The notes: generated from the sequence alone by a model not told the origin. A DNA stretch of 64,000 nucleotides from Herbaspirillum sp. SJZ107 (GCF_006715485.1 NZ_VFNH01000004.1:1-64000); one strand, 5' to 3'. Counted from the first letter of the stretch, positions 34,975 through 44,269 are shown. A program made the numbers and translations.

Positions 34975-35976
34975 CTACGGCAGCTCGGTCGCCACTTCCG
35001 GCGCCAGCCGATTGATCACGCTGTAGTTGATGGCGGTCCACCACTCCGAGCCTTCGCCCTCGAGCGCCGCCAGCGAGGCGGCGATGGCCGGGTAGTCGGC
35101 GCCGACCAGGTAATCCTCGACGTCGTTGAGCGATGCGAACGACAGCACCGAGACGGCATCGATCCGGCTGCCTTCGGGGTCTTTCTGGGTCGAGCCGATG
35201 TTGTGCAGCTGGGCGTAGCGGCGCACCAGCTCGCGCGTGCCCGGCTGGCCCAGTACCAGCGGCGCGTGCTCGCGCAGCAGCCGGTGCTGGAACACCTCGC
35301 GCGACATGCCGGGAGCGCGCATGTGGATCATCACCAGGCTGACCGGGTCGCGGTGGCGTGCGCTCGGGACCAGTATGTATTCGCGGGTGATTTCGCGCGT
35401 CACCATGCGGAAGGCGACTTGCTCGTCGGCCACGATGCGCTTGTCGAATTTTTCCTGGCCCAGCGTGCGCTCGATGTCCGCCTCGTCGGCATAGGCGATG
35501 TAGGCGAAGCCGTCCCAGCGTGGACGCCGGTAGGCGGGCACGTGCTTTTCGGGATCGGACGGCAGCCGGCCGTCGCCGCCGACCATGGCCCGGTAGGGCG
35601 GCGGGAAGGAGGAGGAGGGGCCGGATGCCACGCGGTGTACCTGGTCGTAGCGCAGCACGGCCGCAGACGAACTGCCCGGCTCGTCCCAGGCAAACTTCGG
35701 GCCGTGTACCTTGCGCCAGTATTCGTCCCAATGCTCGTACGCCAGGTTGGGATCGCCTTCCAGCGCCAGCGCATGCGGGCGCCAGTTCGGAAAGTGCACC
35801 TCGTGGCCGTGCCGGCTTTTTGATGCGCCGGCATCCTGGGGGCGCTCGCCGCGTGCGGTGTCGTCGACGCGGCTGACGAAGGTCGGCGTGACGATCAGGG
35901 GCCTGGGGCTGGACGCCCGGGTGGCGCCCAGCGGCGGGCGGTGCTGGTTGTCGGTGCGGTCGAAATCGGTCGGCAT
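34975..35976 (-). CDS. EthD-domain protein with tandem dimeric alpha/beta-barrel halves
   Basis: The 333-residue protein contains two EthD/ferredoxin-like segments. One runs from about residue 85 (YEHWDEYWRKVHGPKFAWDEPG) and the second from about 205 (LVMIHMRAPGMSREVFQHRLLREHAPLV). EthD proteins accompany oxidative degradation enzymes, and related folds act as small-molecule isomerases or lyases. A disordered N-terminal stretch of about 50 residues precedes the first domain. Start ATG 35976 has a weak ribosome-binding site; an overlapping frame that reads further upstream has no homologous content. It is divergent from the PQQ-dehydrogenase gene. No substrate can be given. Confidence 0.72.
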   Translation of the reverse strand: MPTDFDRTDNQHRPPLGATRASSPRPLIVTPTFVSRVDDTARGERPQDAGASKSRHGHEVHFPNWRPHALALEGDPNLAYEHWDEYWRKVHGPKFAWDEPGSSSAAVLRYDQVHRVASGPSSSFPPPYRAMVGGDGRLPSDPEKHVPAYRRPRWDGFAYIAYADEADIERTLGQEKFDKRIVADEQVAFRMVTREITREYILVPSARHRDPVSLVMIHMRAPGMSREVFQHRLLREHAPLVLGQPGTRELVRRYAQLHNIGSTQKDPEGSRIDAVSVLSFASLNDVEDYLVGADYPAIAASLAALEGEGSEWWTAINYSVINRLAPEVATELP

Positions 35977-36246
35977 GGGGCATCTTTCTGCTGGTGGAAG
36001 CGGAACGATACGTCGGGACAGGCGGATGCTCCGTGCGCTGCTGCACCCATGCTGCCGTCGCGGCGCTTGCCCCGATCGCGCCAGGGCGCAATGCAGGTGT
36101 GGTTTATACGCGTCCATCGCGTCGCTTGAAGCCGAATCATCCGTCGTTCGTCTGGGCGGCATCAAGGTCGCGCGCACTCGCCCGGCATGCCGGCCGGCGG
36201 CCGGCAGAATGCAGGGACATGCCGGGCCCAATCCGAGGAGATCGCG

Positions 36247-37731
36247 ATGACGTTCCATCCTGCGCGCTTGTTCCTGCTGTCCCTGTTCATCGGCCTGCTG
36301 GTCGGCCCGCTTGCCGCCTGCAACCGCGGCGACGGCGCGCCCGGCGCCAGCGTTCCGGTCCAGCCCCAGCCGCCGGCACCGGCCGTCGGCACCCTGGTCG
36401 TGACGATCGACAATCTTCCTCCAGGCACGTCCGCATTGGTGCGGATCAGCGGTCCGGACGGTTTTGCGCGCGACCTGGGCGCCACCCAGACCTTGACCGG
36501 ACTCCATCCCGGCAGCTACGCGATCACGGCGAGACCGGTGGTGGCCGGCGGCCAGACCTGGATGCCGTCCAGCGCCAGCCAGCAGGTCCTGGTCGGCGCC
36601 GGCGACACCGCCGGCGCCACCGTGCGCTATGCGGTCAACGACGTGGCGCTGGCGCTCACCCGGGTCGCCACCGGCCTCACCGAACCCGTGTACCTGAGCG
36701 CACCGCCCGGCGACACGCGCCAGTTCATCGTCGAGCGGGCAGGCCGCATCCTGGTCATGCAGGACGGCGTGCTACAGGCCCAGCCCTTCCTCGACATCCG
36801 TGTCCGCATCGATCCCATCGTGGACGGCCTGATGTCGATCGCCTTCGATCCGGGCTTTGCCGACAACGGCCATTTCTATGTCTACCGCACCGATCTCGAC
36901 CGCAACATCGTGCTCGAGCGCTATACGGTGCCCTGCCATTGCGACGCGGCCGACCCCGATTCGGTCCTGACCCTGCTGCGCATTCCGCATCCGGATGCCC
37001 TGATCCATTACGGCGGCCAGGTCGCCTTTGGCCCCGACGGCTACCTGTATGTGTCGACCGGGGACGGCGGTGTCGCCAACGACGCGCCGGGCAATGCCCA
37101 GAACCTCGGGTCGCTGCTCGGCAAGCTGCTGCGCCTGGACGTCGGCGCCGCCACCGTGGCCGAGCCGTACCGGATTCCGCCCTCGAATCCTTATCTGGGC
37201 CAGCCGGGCAGGCGGCCCGAGATCTGGGCGTCCGGGCTGCGCAACCCATGGCGTTTCAGCTTCGATACGGGTGCCCCATCCGGCGCCAGCCTCTACATCG
37301 GCGACGTCGGCCAGATCGCGGTCGAGGAAATCGACCTGGTGCCGGCCTCGCAGGGCGGGCTGAACTATGGCTGGAACCGCATGGAAGGCAGCACCTGCTA
37401 CCTGGCCCAGGACTGCGACCGCAGCGGTCTCACCTTGCCGGTCGCCGAATACGTCCACACCGCCGCGCTCGACACCCCTTGCGCGGTGACCGGCGGCTAC
37501 GTGTATCGCGGCACGGCGATCCCGGAGCTGGCCGGGCGCTACTTCTATTCCGATTACTGCGCCGGCTTCCTGCGCAGCTTCTACGCCTACGGCACCGAGG
37601 TGTATGAGCAGCGCGAATGGAGCGTCCCCCGTCTCGGCCTGATCACGTCCTTCGGCCAGGACGGGAAGGGCGAGCTATACATGATCACGCTGACCGGCGA
37701 CGTCTGGAAAATCGTCAGGGCCGTGCCCTGA
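36247..37731 (+). CDS. PQQ-dependent sugar dehydrogenase, lipoprotein with extra N-terminal domain
   Basis: The 494-residue protein is a soluble-type aldose dehydrogenase with a six-bladed propeller. It shows RVATGLTEPVYLSAPPGD, the calcium/PQQ region HYGGQVAFGPDGYLYVSTGDGG and the GLRNPWRFSFD motif. It oxidises sugars to lactones in the periplasm, with PQQ as cofactor. A lipobox ends at Cys25 (LAAC). Residues 45-140 form an additional beta-sandwich-like domain (GTLVVTIDNLPPGTSALVRISGP) not found in the short E. coli-type enzyme. GAGGAG precedes the ATG. A terminator-like hairpin follows 50 bases after the stop. Confidence 0.87.
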   Translation: MTFHPARLFLLSLFIGLLVGPLAACNRGDGAPGASVPVQPQPPAPAVGTLVVTIDNLPPGTSALVRISGPDGFARDLGATQTLTGLHPGSYAITARPVVAGGQTWMPSSASQQVLVGAGDTAGATVRYAVNDVALALTRVATGLTEPVYLSAPPGDTRQFIVERAGRILVMQDGVLQAQPFLDIRVRIDPIVDGLMSIAFDPGFADNGHFYVYRTDLDRNIVLERYTVPCHCDAADPDSVLTLLRIPHPDALIHYGGQVAFGPDGYLYVSTGDGGVANDAPGNAQNLGSLLGKLLRLDVGAATVAEPYRIPPSNPYLGQPGRRPEIWASGLRNPWRFSFDTGAPSGASLYIGDVGQIAVEEIDLVPASQGGLNYGWNRMEGSTCYLAQDCDRSGLTLPVAEYVHTAALDTPCAVTGGYVYRGTAIPELAGRYFYSDYCAGFLRSFYAYGTEVYEQREWSVPRLGLITSFGQDGKGELYMITLTGDVWKIVRAVP

Positions 37732-37782
37732 GAGCGCTGCCGGCTTCAGCTGCGGCACCGTATCGCCAGCAACAACTTGAAT

Positions 37783-37823
37783 GGCAGCGGCTGTCCATGG
37801 GCAGCCGCTGCCGTTTGCTGTTT
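37783..37823 (+). terminator. Terminator-like hairpin after the sugar dehydrogenase
   Basis: The arms GGCAGCGGCTG and CAGCCGCTGCC are perfect 11-bp complements with an 8-base loop. They are followed by GTTTGCTGTTTT, a T-rich but interrupted tail. Position 50 bases after the stop at 37731 fits an intrinsic terminator. Confidence 0.7.
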
Positions 37824-37935
37824 TACAACAGCAAACGATTCACCCATCGTGCATATGCATAGTACCAATGTCAGGCCAGCGGGCGGGCCAGCCCTTCATC
37901 CCGCGGTCGCTCACCATCCCAGAGCAGACCACTTG

Positions 37936-37949
37936 TGGAAACGTTCCCA
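37936..37949. promoter_or_regulatory. Imperfect LacI-like palindrome
   Basis: TGGAAACGTTCCCA is symmetric at 12 of 14 positions about a central CG. It lies about 14 bases upstream of a possible -35 element of the TonB receptor gene. This is weak evidence alone. Confidence 0.3.
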
Positions 37950-37995
37950 TTGCGACGCAACATTGACGGAATTGAATAGGAAAACATCAATAAAT

Positions 37996-38012
37996 TGGTA
38001 GTGATCTGGTAT
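37996..38012 (+). promoter_or_regulatory. Candidate GntR/UTRA regulator site, 11-bp direct repeat
   Basis: TGGTAG and TGGTAT are repeated with an 11-bp period (TGGTAG TGATC TGGTAT). The same arrangement (AGGTAT TTAAG TGGTAT) lies upstream of the GntR gene at 45089. It falls at the likely transcription start of the TonB receptor gene, consistent with repression by the linked GntR protein. Confidence 0.5.
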
Positions 38013-38122
38013 CAACCCCTTGTATATTGAACGCAGATTGGTGCTATCGCCGATAGTCCAGTCCGGCAAGCATTACCTCATCAACGAAACGGTCACCAAA
38101 GAAGCCACTCAAGGGGGAAGCA

Positions 38123-40912
38123 ATGAAAGATTCGAAGGCAGCAGCCGGCAAGCGGCAGGGAGCACATTTCCATACCACGCTGACGCCGACGGCCTGCGCC
38201 GTCGCGCTGCTGGTGCTGGGCGCAGCCAATCCTGCGTCGGCGCAGCAGACGGCGCCCGACGATGCACCGGTCAACACGGTCGTGGTGTCCGGCATCCGTG
38301 CTTCCCTGCAGCAGTCGCTGGCGGTCAAGCGCAACGCTGCCTCGAACGTCGAAGTCATCACCGCCGAAGACGTGGGCAAGATGCCGGACAAGAACGTCGC
38401 CGACTCGCTGCAACGCCTGCCTGGCGTGAACATCAGCTCCTCGGCGGCCGGTTCCGGCGGCTTCGACGAGAACGACCGCGTCAGCCTGCGCGGCACTGCG
38501 CCCAGCCTGACCCAGACCACCATCAACGGCCATGCGCTGTCCTCGGGCGACTGGTTCGTGCTCGACCAGATCGGCGGCGCCGTCGGCCGCAGCGCCAGCT
38601 ATTCGCTGCTGCCGTCCGAGATCGTCGGCCAGGTGGTCGTCCACAAGACCCCGACCGCCGACCTGATCGAAGGCGGCGTGTCCGGCACCGTCGACGTCAT
38701 CACCCGCAAGCCGCTCGACTTCCGCCAGCCGCTGTCCTTCGAGGCTTCGGTGCAGGCGGTGCACTCGACGCTGGCCAAGCAGACCGACCCGCAGTTCAGC
38801 GCGCTGGTCAACTGGAAGAACGCATCGAACACCTTCGGCGTGCTGCTGCAGGGCTTTTCCGAGAAGCGCAGCCTGCGCCGCGACGGCCAGGAACTGCTGC
38901 AGTGGGCCCAGATCGCACCAGGCAGCAAGATCGCCGGCGCCCATCCGGACCTGGCCAACGTCTGGTATCCGCGCCTGATCGGTTCCTCGCTGTTCGAGCA
39001 GGAGCGCCATCGCAAGGGCGGCCTGCTCGACGTGCAGTTCAAGCCGAGCCGCGACTTCTCGCTCGACGCCACTTACTTCACGTCGAAACTGGACGCGTCG
39101 AACTACAACCGCAACTACATGACCGACATGCTGGGTTCGGGCGTGATCGGCGGCGACGTCGCGCCGGACGCCTACACGGTACGCAACGGCACCCTGACCT
39201 CGGCTTCCTGGGCCAACCGCGGCACCGCCGCCGCGCCGCTGCGCTACGGTATCGTCGACAACATCAACCGCGAAGGCGCCTACGCCAAGACCCAGTTCTT
39301 CGACCTGGCCGGCAAATGGCGCGTGACCAACGCGCTCGAGCTGAGCGCCAAGGCCGGCAAGACGCGCGGCACCGGCGCCACCCCGGCGCAGGGTGTGTAC
39401 GAGGGCGACATCAACAACTCGGGCGTGAGCTACCAGCTGAATGGCCTGGGCAATCCGGCCACCGTCAAGTTCCCGAGCATTAACACGGCGAATTTCACCG
39501 GCACGATCCTGGACTGGGTGTTCGGCGCCTCGCCGGCGACCACCTTCGACGAAGAGAAATACGCGCAGATCGACGCAGCCTTCCGCCTCGACGCCGGCCC
39601 GCTGCGCGAGATCAAGTTCGGCTTGCGCGGCACCGACCACGCCCGCAGCAACCTGGAAGTGTCGCAGGGCCCGAACTGGGCCAACACCAGCCCGGGCACG
39701 GCCGACACCAACCCGGCCTGGAACGGCACCACCTACCCGGGCGACTACGCCAGCGACCTGGGCGGCGACTTCCCGCGCAACGTGTGGCAGCTCGACCCCC
39801 GCATCCTGACCGAGTGGGCCAACCTGCACTCGAACCGCGACGTCAGCCGCACCTATTACCCGGACATGTTCAACCTGAAGGAGAAGACCAAGGCGCTGTA
39901 CGTCTCGGGCGACTTCGAGGGCGAGGCCTGGAGCGGCAATGCCGGCGTGCGCATCGTGCGCACCGAGGGCACTTCGAACGGCTACCAGATCCTGCCGAAC
40001 CAGCTCCCGGGCGGCAACCTGCCGGCCTTCCCGTGGGGCGGCTTCGTGCAGCAGACCTCGGTCGAGAACAACAGCACCTATGCGCTGCCGAGCGCCAACG
40101 TCAAGTTCGACGTCAACAAGGACGTGGTGGCGCGCCTGGGCGTGTCGCGCACCATGACCCGGCCGGACTTCGGCGCCCTGGGCGGCACCGTCACGCTGAC
40201 CGACGAGAACCACACCGGCAACGGCGGCAACGCGAAACTCAAGCCGGTCATCTCGAACAACATCGACGCCACCGTGCAGTGGTATTTCGCGCCGCGCGCG
40301 CTGGCATCGGTCGGCCTGTTCTACATGGACCTGCGCAACTACGTCGGCTACGGCCAGACCACCGGCACCTTCATCGACAGCCGCGCCTCGCAGCAGAGCG
40401 GGCAGGGCGTGTTCGCCACCTACGCCATCACCTCGCCGATCAACGTCGACGCCAGCGTCAAGGGCGCCGAGTTCAACCTGCAGCTGCCGCTGGGCGCGGG
40501 CTTCGGCACCGACGCCAACCTGACGCTGGCCGATTCCAAGCAGGATTTCGGCACCTGTCCGGCGACCCAGAACGTCACCAGCTCGGACCCGTGCGACATG
40601 CTGGGCGCGTCCAAGGTCACCGCCAACGTCGGCGCCTTCTACGAGAACGAGCGTTTCAATGCGCGCATCGGCTACGCCTGGCGCTCGTCCTACCTGGCGG
40701 CCCAGGACCGCGGCACGCCGATGTACCAGGATGCCGTCGGCCAGCTGTCGGCGTCGGTGAACTGGAACATCACCAAATACATCACCCTGACCGCCAGCGG
40801 CCAGAACCTCAACAACCCGGTCCTGAAGAACTACGTCTACAACAAGGACCAGCCGCGCAGCTTCTACGTGAACGGCGCGCAGTACTACCTGGGCGTCCGC
40901 ATCAAGTATTAA
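38123..40912 (+). CDS. TonB-dependent receptor, probably for chito-oligosaccharide or amino sugar
   Basis: The 929-residue outer-membrane receptor has a signal peptide ending near ASAQQ. Its plug domain reads VNTVVVSGIRASLQQSLAVKRNAASNVEVITAEDVGKMPDKNVADSLQRLPGV in consecutive parts, characteristic of the carbohydrate-type receptors common in Xanthomonas and Caulobacter relatives. The barrel ends in YYLGVRIKY. It is followed after 12 bases by a cupin-like gene and then a GH18 gene in the same orientation. The substrate is inferred from these neighbours and the AmpG/GntR genes on the opposite strand. Confidence 0.92.
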   Translation: MKDSKAAAGKRQGAHFHTTLTPTACAVALLVLGAANPASAQQTAPDDAPVNTVVVSGIRASLQQSLAVKRNAASNVEVITAEDVGKMPDKNVADSLQRLPGVNISSSAAGSGGFDENDRVSLRGTAPSLTQTTINGHALSSGDWFVLDQIGGAVGRSASYSLLPSEIVGQVVVHKTPTADLIEGGVSGTVDVITRKPLDFRQPLSFEASVQAVHSTLAKQTDPQFSALVNWKNASNTFGVLLQGFSEKRSLRRDGQELLQWAQIAPGSKIAGAHPDLANVWYPRLIGSSLFEQERHRKGGLLDVQFKPSRDFSLDATYFTSKLDASNYNRNYMTDMLGSGVIGGDVAPDAYTVRNGTLTSASWANRGTAAAPLRYGIVDNINREGAYAKTQFFDLAGKWRVTNALELSAKAGKTRGTGATPAQGVYEGDINNSGVSYQLNGLGNPATVKFPSINTANFTGTILDWVFGASPATTFDEEKYAQIDAAFRLDAGPLREIKFGLRGTDHARSNLEVSQGPNWANTSPGTADTNPAWNGTTYPGDYASDLGGDFPRNVWQLDPRILTEWANLHSNRDVSRTYYPDMFNLKEKTKALYVSGDFEGEAWSGNAGVRIVRTEGTSNGYQILPNQLPGGNLPAFPWGGFVQQTSVENNSTYALPSANVKFDVNKDVVARLGVSRTMTRPDFGALGGTVTLTDENHTGNGGNAKLKPVISNNIDATVQWYFAPRALASVGLFYMDLRNYVGYGQTTGTFIDSRASQQSGQGVFATYAITSPINVDASVKGAEFNLQLPLGAGFGTDANLTLADSKQDFGTCPATQNVTSSDPCDMLGASKVTANVGAFYENERFNARIGYAWRSSYLAAQDRGTPMYQDAVGQLSASVNWNITKYITLTASGQNLNNPVLKNYVYNKDQPRSFYVNGAQYYLGVRIKY

Positions 40913-40924
40913 TATCAGGTACCG

Positions 40925-41890
40925 ATGCACGAATACACCCACGTCGACGCCGCGCTGCTGCACGGCGAGATCGTCCCAAGGGCGGCGCCGGCCGTACTGC
41001 GCGGCGTCGCCGCCGGCTGGCCCGCCGTGCAGCGCGCCCGCGCCTCGCCCGAGGCGGTCTGCGACTACCTGCTGGCCTGCGACAGCGGCCAGCCGGTCGA
41101 CGCGCTGCTGCTGGCGCCGGGCGAGAAGGGGCGCCTGTTCTACGGCCCCGGCATGGACGGCTTCAACTTCGCCCGGCGCCGGTTGCCGGTGGCGCAGGTG
41201 ATCGAGCAGCTGGCGCGCTATTCGCAGTTTGCCGATCCGCCCTCGGTAGCGGTGCAGAGCGCGCCCGTCGAGTCCTGCCTGCCGCGCTTCGGGCAGGAGA
41301 ACCGGCTCGACGGCTTGCTTGGCGAGTTCGATGCGCCTGCGCGCATATGGATCGGCAACGCCATCGTCACGCCGGCCCATTTCGACGAGTCGGACAACAT
41401 CGCCTGCGTGGTCGCCGGCCGCCGCCGCTTCACGCTGTTCCCGCCGGAGCAGGTCGGCAACCTGTACATCGGCCCGCTGGACTACGCGCCCACGCCGACG
41501 CCGATCAGCATGGTCGATTTCAGCGCGCCCGACCTGGAACGCTTTCCGCGCTTTGCGCGCGCGCTGGAGGCGGCGCTGGTGGCCGACCTGGGGCCGGGCG
41601 ACGCCATCTACATTCCGCCGCTGTGGTGGCACCACGTGCAGTCGAGCGCGCCCCTGAGCATCCTCGTCAACTACTGGTGGAAATCGGCACCGCAGCACGA
41701 CAAACCGCCGCAGCCCACGCCGATGCAAGCCTTGACGGTCGCCATGGGCGCGCTGCGCGCCCTGCCGCCGGCGCAGCGCCAGGCCTGGGCCGCGCTGTTC
41801 GGCCACTACGTCTTCGATGCCGGCGTCGATCCGGCTGCCCATATCCCCGCGCACCGCCAGGGTGTGCTCGCCAAGGTCCGACCGCCATGA
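40925..41890 (+). CDS. Cupin-like (JmjC/Cupin_8) protein, Pass1-related
   Basis: The 321-residue protein has a cupin fold with an iron-binding HxD...H triad: His152 and Asp154 in TPAHFDESDN and a distal His in PPLWWHHVQ (236/237). This is the Cupin_8 type of 2-oxoglutarate-dependent oxygenase. Proteins of this type (Pass1-related) are repeatedly encoded next to sugar TonB receptors, but their reaction is not established. The gene lies between the receptor and the GH18 gene, overlapping the latter (ATGA). Confidence 0.82.
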   Translation: MHEYTHVDAALLHGEIVPRAAPAVLRGVAAGWPAVQRARASPEAVCDYLLACDSGQPVDALLLAPGEKGRLFYGPGMDGFNFARRRLPVAQVIEQLARYSQFADPPSVAVQSAPVESCLPRFGQENRLDGLLGEFDAPARIWIGNAIVTPAHFDESDNIACVVAGRRRFTLFPPEQVGNLYIGPLDYAPTPTPISMVDFSAPDLERFPRFARALEAALVADLGPGDAIYIPPLWWHHVQSSAPLSILVNYWWKSAPQHDKPPQPTPMQALTVAMGALRALPPAQRQAWAALFGHYVFDAGVDPAAHIPAHRQGVLAKVRPP

Positions 41891-42813
41891 AACGAACGAT
41901 CCTCGCTGCATTGCTGGGCGCCTCTGCACTGGCCCAGGCCGCCCCGGCCTTCGTCGCCGGTCCCTACCAGTTGCTGGCGCTGAGCGGCGGCGCGGCGCAG
42001 CCGATCCCGCACGGCACCCTGACCTGGGCCTTCGCCACCGGCGAATGCGGCGAGGAGGTCTGGCACGGCCAGGACGGCCGGCAGGTCGCGGCGCGCAACG
42101 TGGCGGCGTTCGTCAAGGCCGGCAGACCCTACATCGTCTCGACCGGCGGCGCCGAGCACAAGTTCACTTGCGCCGGCGCGGCCGGCATGGAGCGCTTCAT
42201 CGCGCGCTACGATTCGCCGCAGCTGGTCGGCATCGACTTCGACATCGAGGATGGCCAGAGTCCGGCACAGGTGGACGCCCTGATGGCCGCCATCCGGGAT
42301 GCGCAGCGGCGCCGCCCCCATTTGCGCTACAGCTTCACCGTCGCCACGCACGCGGCCGCCGACGGCAGCCTGGCCAGCCTGAACCCGCTCGGCGAAAGCA
42401 TCCTGGCCGCGGTCAGGCGCCATGGCGTGCAGGATGCGGTGTTCAACCTGATGGTGATGGATTACGGTCCGGCCGCGCCGAACGTCTGCGTGGTAGAGGA
42501 GGGCGCGTGCGCCATGGGCCGCTCGGCGCTGCAGGCGGCGCACAACGTGCACGCCAAATACGGCATCCCGTACGAGCGCATCGCGCTGACGGCGATGATC
42601 GGCATGAACGACGTAGTGTCGAACGTGTTTTCGGTCATTGACGCGCGCACCATGGTGCACGGGGTGCGCACGCTGAAGCTGGCCGGGGTGCATTACTGGT
42701 CGCTGGGGCGCGACAAGCCGTGCGGAAAACCAATGACGGCGGCCAGCGACGCCTGCAGCGGCGTCGATGCGGCGGCCGGGGCGTTCGATACCGTGTTGTC
42801 CCTAGACCGTTAA
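41887..42813 (+). CDS. Small secreted GH18 family (chitinase-like) protein
   Basis: The 308-residue protein has a signal peptide (about 19 residues, ALAQA) and one GH18 TIM-barrel. The catalytic motif GIDFDIED is intact: Asp117, Asp119 and Glu121 (proton donor). VMDYGPAAP and VHYWSLGRDKPC correspond to later barrel strands. GH18 enzymes cleave chitin or peptidoglycan-type N-acetylglucosamine linkages by substrate assistance. No chitin-binding domain is present, so it may act on soluble oligomers in the periplasm. Start ATG overlaps the upstream stop. Confidence 0.85.
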   Translation: MKRTILAALLGASALAQAAPAFVAGPYQLLALSGGAAQPIPHGTLTWAFATGECGEEVWHGQDGRQVAARNVAAFVKAGRPYIVSTGGAEHKFTCAGAAGMERFIARYDSPQLVGIDFDIEDGQSPAQVDALMAAIRDAQRRRPHLRYSFTVATHAAADGSLASLNPLGESILAAVRRHGVQDAVFNLMVMDYGPAAPNVCVVEEGACAMGRSALQAAHNVHAKYGIPYERIALTAMIGMNDVVSNVFSVIDARTMVHGVRTLKLAGVHYWSLGRDKPCGKPMTAASDACSGVDAAAGAFDTVLSLDR

Positions 42814-42834
42814 TTTCCACCTGCATCCTGAGCA

Positions 42835-42917
42835 CGTCGCCCCTGCGAAGGCAGGGGCCCAAGTTCGGTGCGTTACTGCGCCTGCAAACTTGGGTCCCTG
42901 CCTTCGCAGGGACGACG
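42835..42917. repeat. Long inverted repeat between convergent genes
   Basis: Arms of about 30 bases (cores CCCTGCGAAGGCAGGG and CCCTGCCTTCGCAGGG, each followed or preceded by the CCAAGTT/AACTTGG extension) face each other across 22 bases, with two mismatches. The arm itself is also palindromic. This is the form of a dispersed repetitive extragenic palindrome and would terminate transcripts from both sides, the GH18 gene and the AmpG-like gene. Confidence 0.75.
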
Positions 42918-42943
42918 GTTTTAGCGCTGGCGGAAAGAATCGC

Positions 42944-44269
42944 TTAAACCGGTCCAACAGCGCCCGCCCGAGCGGAAACGTCGTCCGACACCCTGGGCGC
43001 CTGCATCGGAATCAGCTGCGACAGCACGGCCACCGGCACTGCCGCCGCCATCACCCACAGGAAGAAATGCTGGTAGCCCAGCGCCAGCTGGATGTCGCCA
43101 CTGACGTACTTGAACAACGAAAAGCCGAGCTGCATGATGCCGGTCGCAAAGGCGTAGTGCGCGGTCTGGTACTTGCCCGGCGCGACCACCTGCATCATGT
43201 ACAGGATCAGGCCGACGAAGCCGAAGCCATAGCCGAACATCTCGGCCGACAGCGCCGTGCCGATGACGGCCAGGCTGTCCGGCTGCGCCATCGACAGGTA
43301 ATAGAAGACGGCGTTCGGCAGGTTGACCGCCAGGATCAGCGCCAGCATCGCCCGCTTCAGGCCCAGGCGCGCGGTGAAGTAGCCGCCGGCCACGCTGCCG
43401 GCGATGAAGGCGACCGTGCCCACGGTGCCGTACACGGCGCCCACCTCCATGGTCGACAGTCCCAGGCCGCCCAGGTGGCGTGCCTCGCGCAGGAACAGCG
43501 GGCCGATGGTCTGCACCTGGGCCTCGCCGGCGCGGAACAGGATGATGAACAGGATCGAGACCCAGATCCCGGGCTTCCTGAAGAACGCGGCGATCACTTC
43601 CCACAGCGTGCCGGCGATCGCCGCGGCATTGGTGCCGACTGCCAGCGTGTTCCGGGCCGGCGGCAGCGCCCAGCTGTTGTACAGGCCGAGCGCGACCATC
43701 ATCGCCGCGACGATACAGAACACGACCGTCCAGGCCGGCGCCACGCCCATGGTCTTTTCCAGCCAGCCGCCCAGCAGCAGCAGGCCGCTGGCCGAAATGA
43801 AACGGCCGGCATTGAAGAAGGTGCCGGTCCAGCCGGCGTAGCGTGCCTGACCGGTGGCGTCGAGGCTGGCGATGTACAGGCCGTCGCAGGCGACGTCGTG
43901 GGTGGCCGAACAGATCGCGACCAGCGTCAGCATGGCGACGCAGGCGCCGAACCAGAACGGCAGCTGCAGCGCCAGCCCGACCAGGCCGAGGCAGACGCCG
44001 CCGATCAGCTGGAAGCTGACCACCACCAGCTTCTTGCTGGGCGCCAGTTCGAGGAAGGGACTCCACAGCGGCTTGAAGATCCAGGCCGACATGATGGCGG
44101 CGGTCCAGTGGCCGATGGCGTCGTTGGCCAGGCCCATGCTCTTCAGCATCTGGGCGGCCACGATGGCGACGGCGTAGAAGGGCAGGCCCTGGGCGAAGTA
44201 CAGGCTCGGCACCCAGCGCAGCGGGCTGTGAGGCGACGGATTCGTGTTGCTCTCCGCCGGCGCGCTCAC
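42944..44269 (-). CDS. AmpG-like MFS permease, probable amino-sugar or muropeptide transporter
   Basis: The 441-residue inner-membrane protein has 12 predicted helices and AmpG-family features: LRWVPSLYFAQGLPFYAV at the start, ATHDVACDGLYIASLD in the fifth helix region, and FRAGEAQVQTIGPLFLREARHLGG. AmpG proteins import GlcNAc-anhydromuropeptides. Relatives in chitin/GlcNAc loci import GlcNAc or chitobiose. The start is a GTG whose last bases overlap the GntR stop (GTGA); a longer frame into the GntR gene is not used. Co-transcription with the GntR regulator supports an amino-sugar role. Confidence 0.82.
   Translation of the reverse strand: MSAPAESNTNPSPHSPLRWVPSLYFAQGLPFYAVAIVAAQMLKSMGLANDAIGHWTAAIMSAWIFKPLWSPFLELAPSKKLVVVSFQLIGGVCLGLVGLALQLPFWFGACVAMLTLVAICSATHDVACDGLYIASLDATGQARYAGWTGTFFNAGRFISASGLLLLGGWLEKTMGVAPAWTVVFCIVAAMMVALGLYNSWALPPARNTLAVGTNAAAIAGTLWEVIAAFFRKPGIWVSILFIILFRAGEAQVQTIGPLFLREARHLGGLGLSTMEVGAVYGTVGTVAFIAGSVAGGYFTARLGLKRAMLALILAVNLPNAVFYYLSMAQPDSLAVIGTALSAEMFGYGFGFVGLILYMMQVVAPGKYQTAHYAFATGIMQLGFSLFKYVSGDIQLALGYQHFFLWVMAAAVPVAVLSQLIPMQAPRVSDDVSARAGAVGPV

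Larger units (their letters stand above)
37732..38122. other. Intergenic region with terminator and receptor promoter
   Basis: This 391-base region holds the hairpin at 37783-37812, a LacI-like imperfect palindrome at 37936, and a possible promoter formed by TTGACG (37963-37968) with a weak -10 such as TCAATA near 37987. A TGGTAG-N5-TGGTAT direct repeat lies at 37996. A long A/T-rich leader precedes the TonB receptor ATG at 38123. No small gene is supported. Confidence 0.6.

Noticed and set aside
38093..41929. Open frame of 1278 codons on the minus strand
   Set aside because: It is antisense to the TonB receptor and cupin genes, which have complete family motifs. The frame arises from high GC content.
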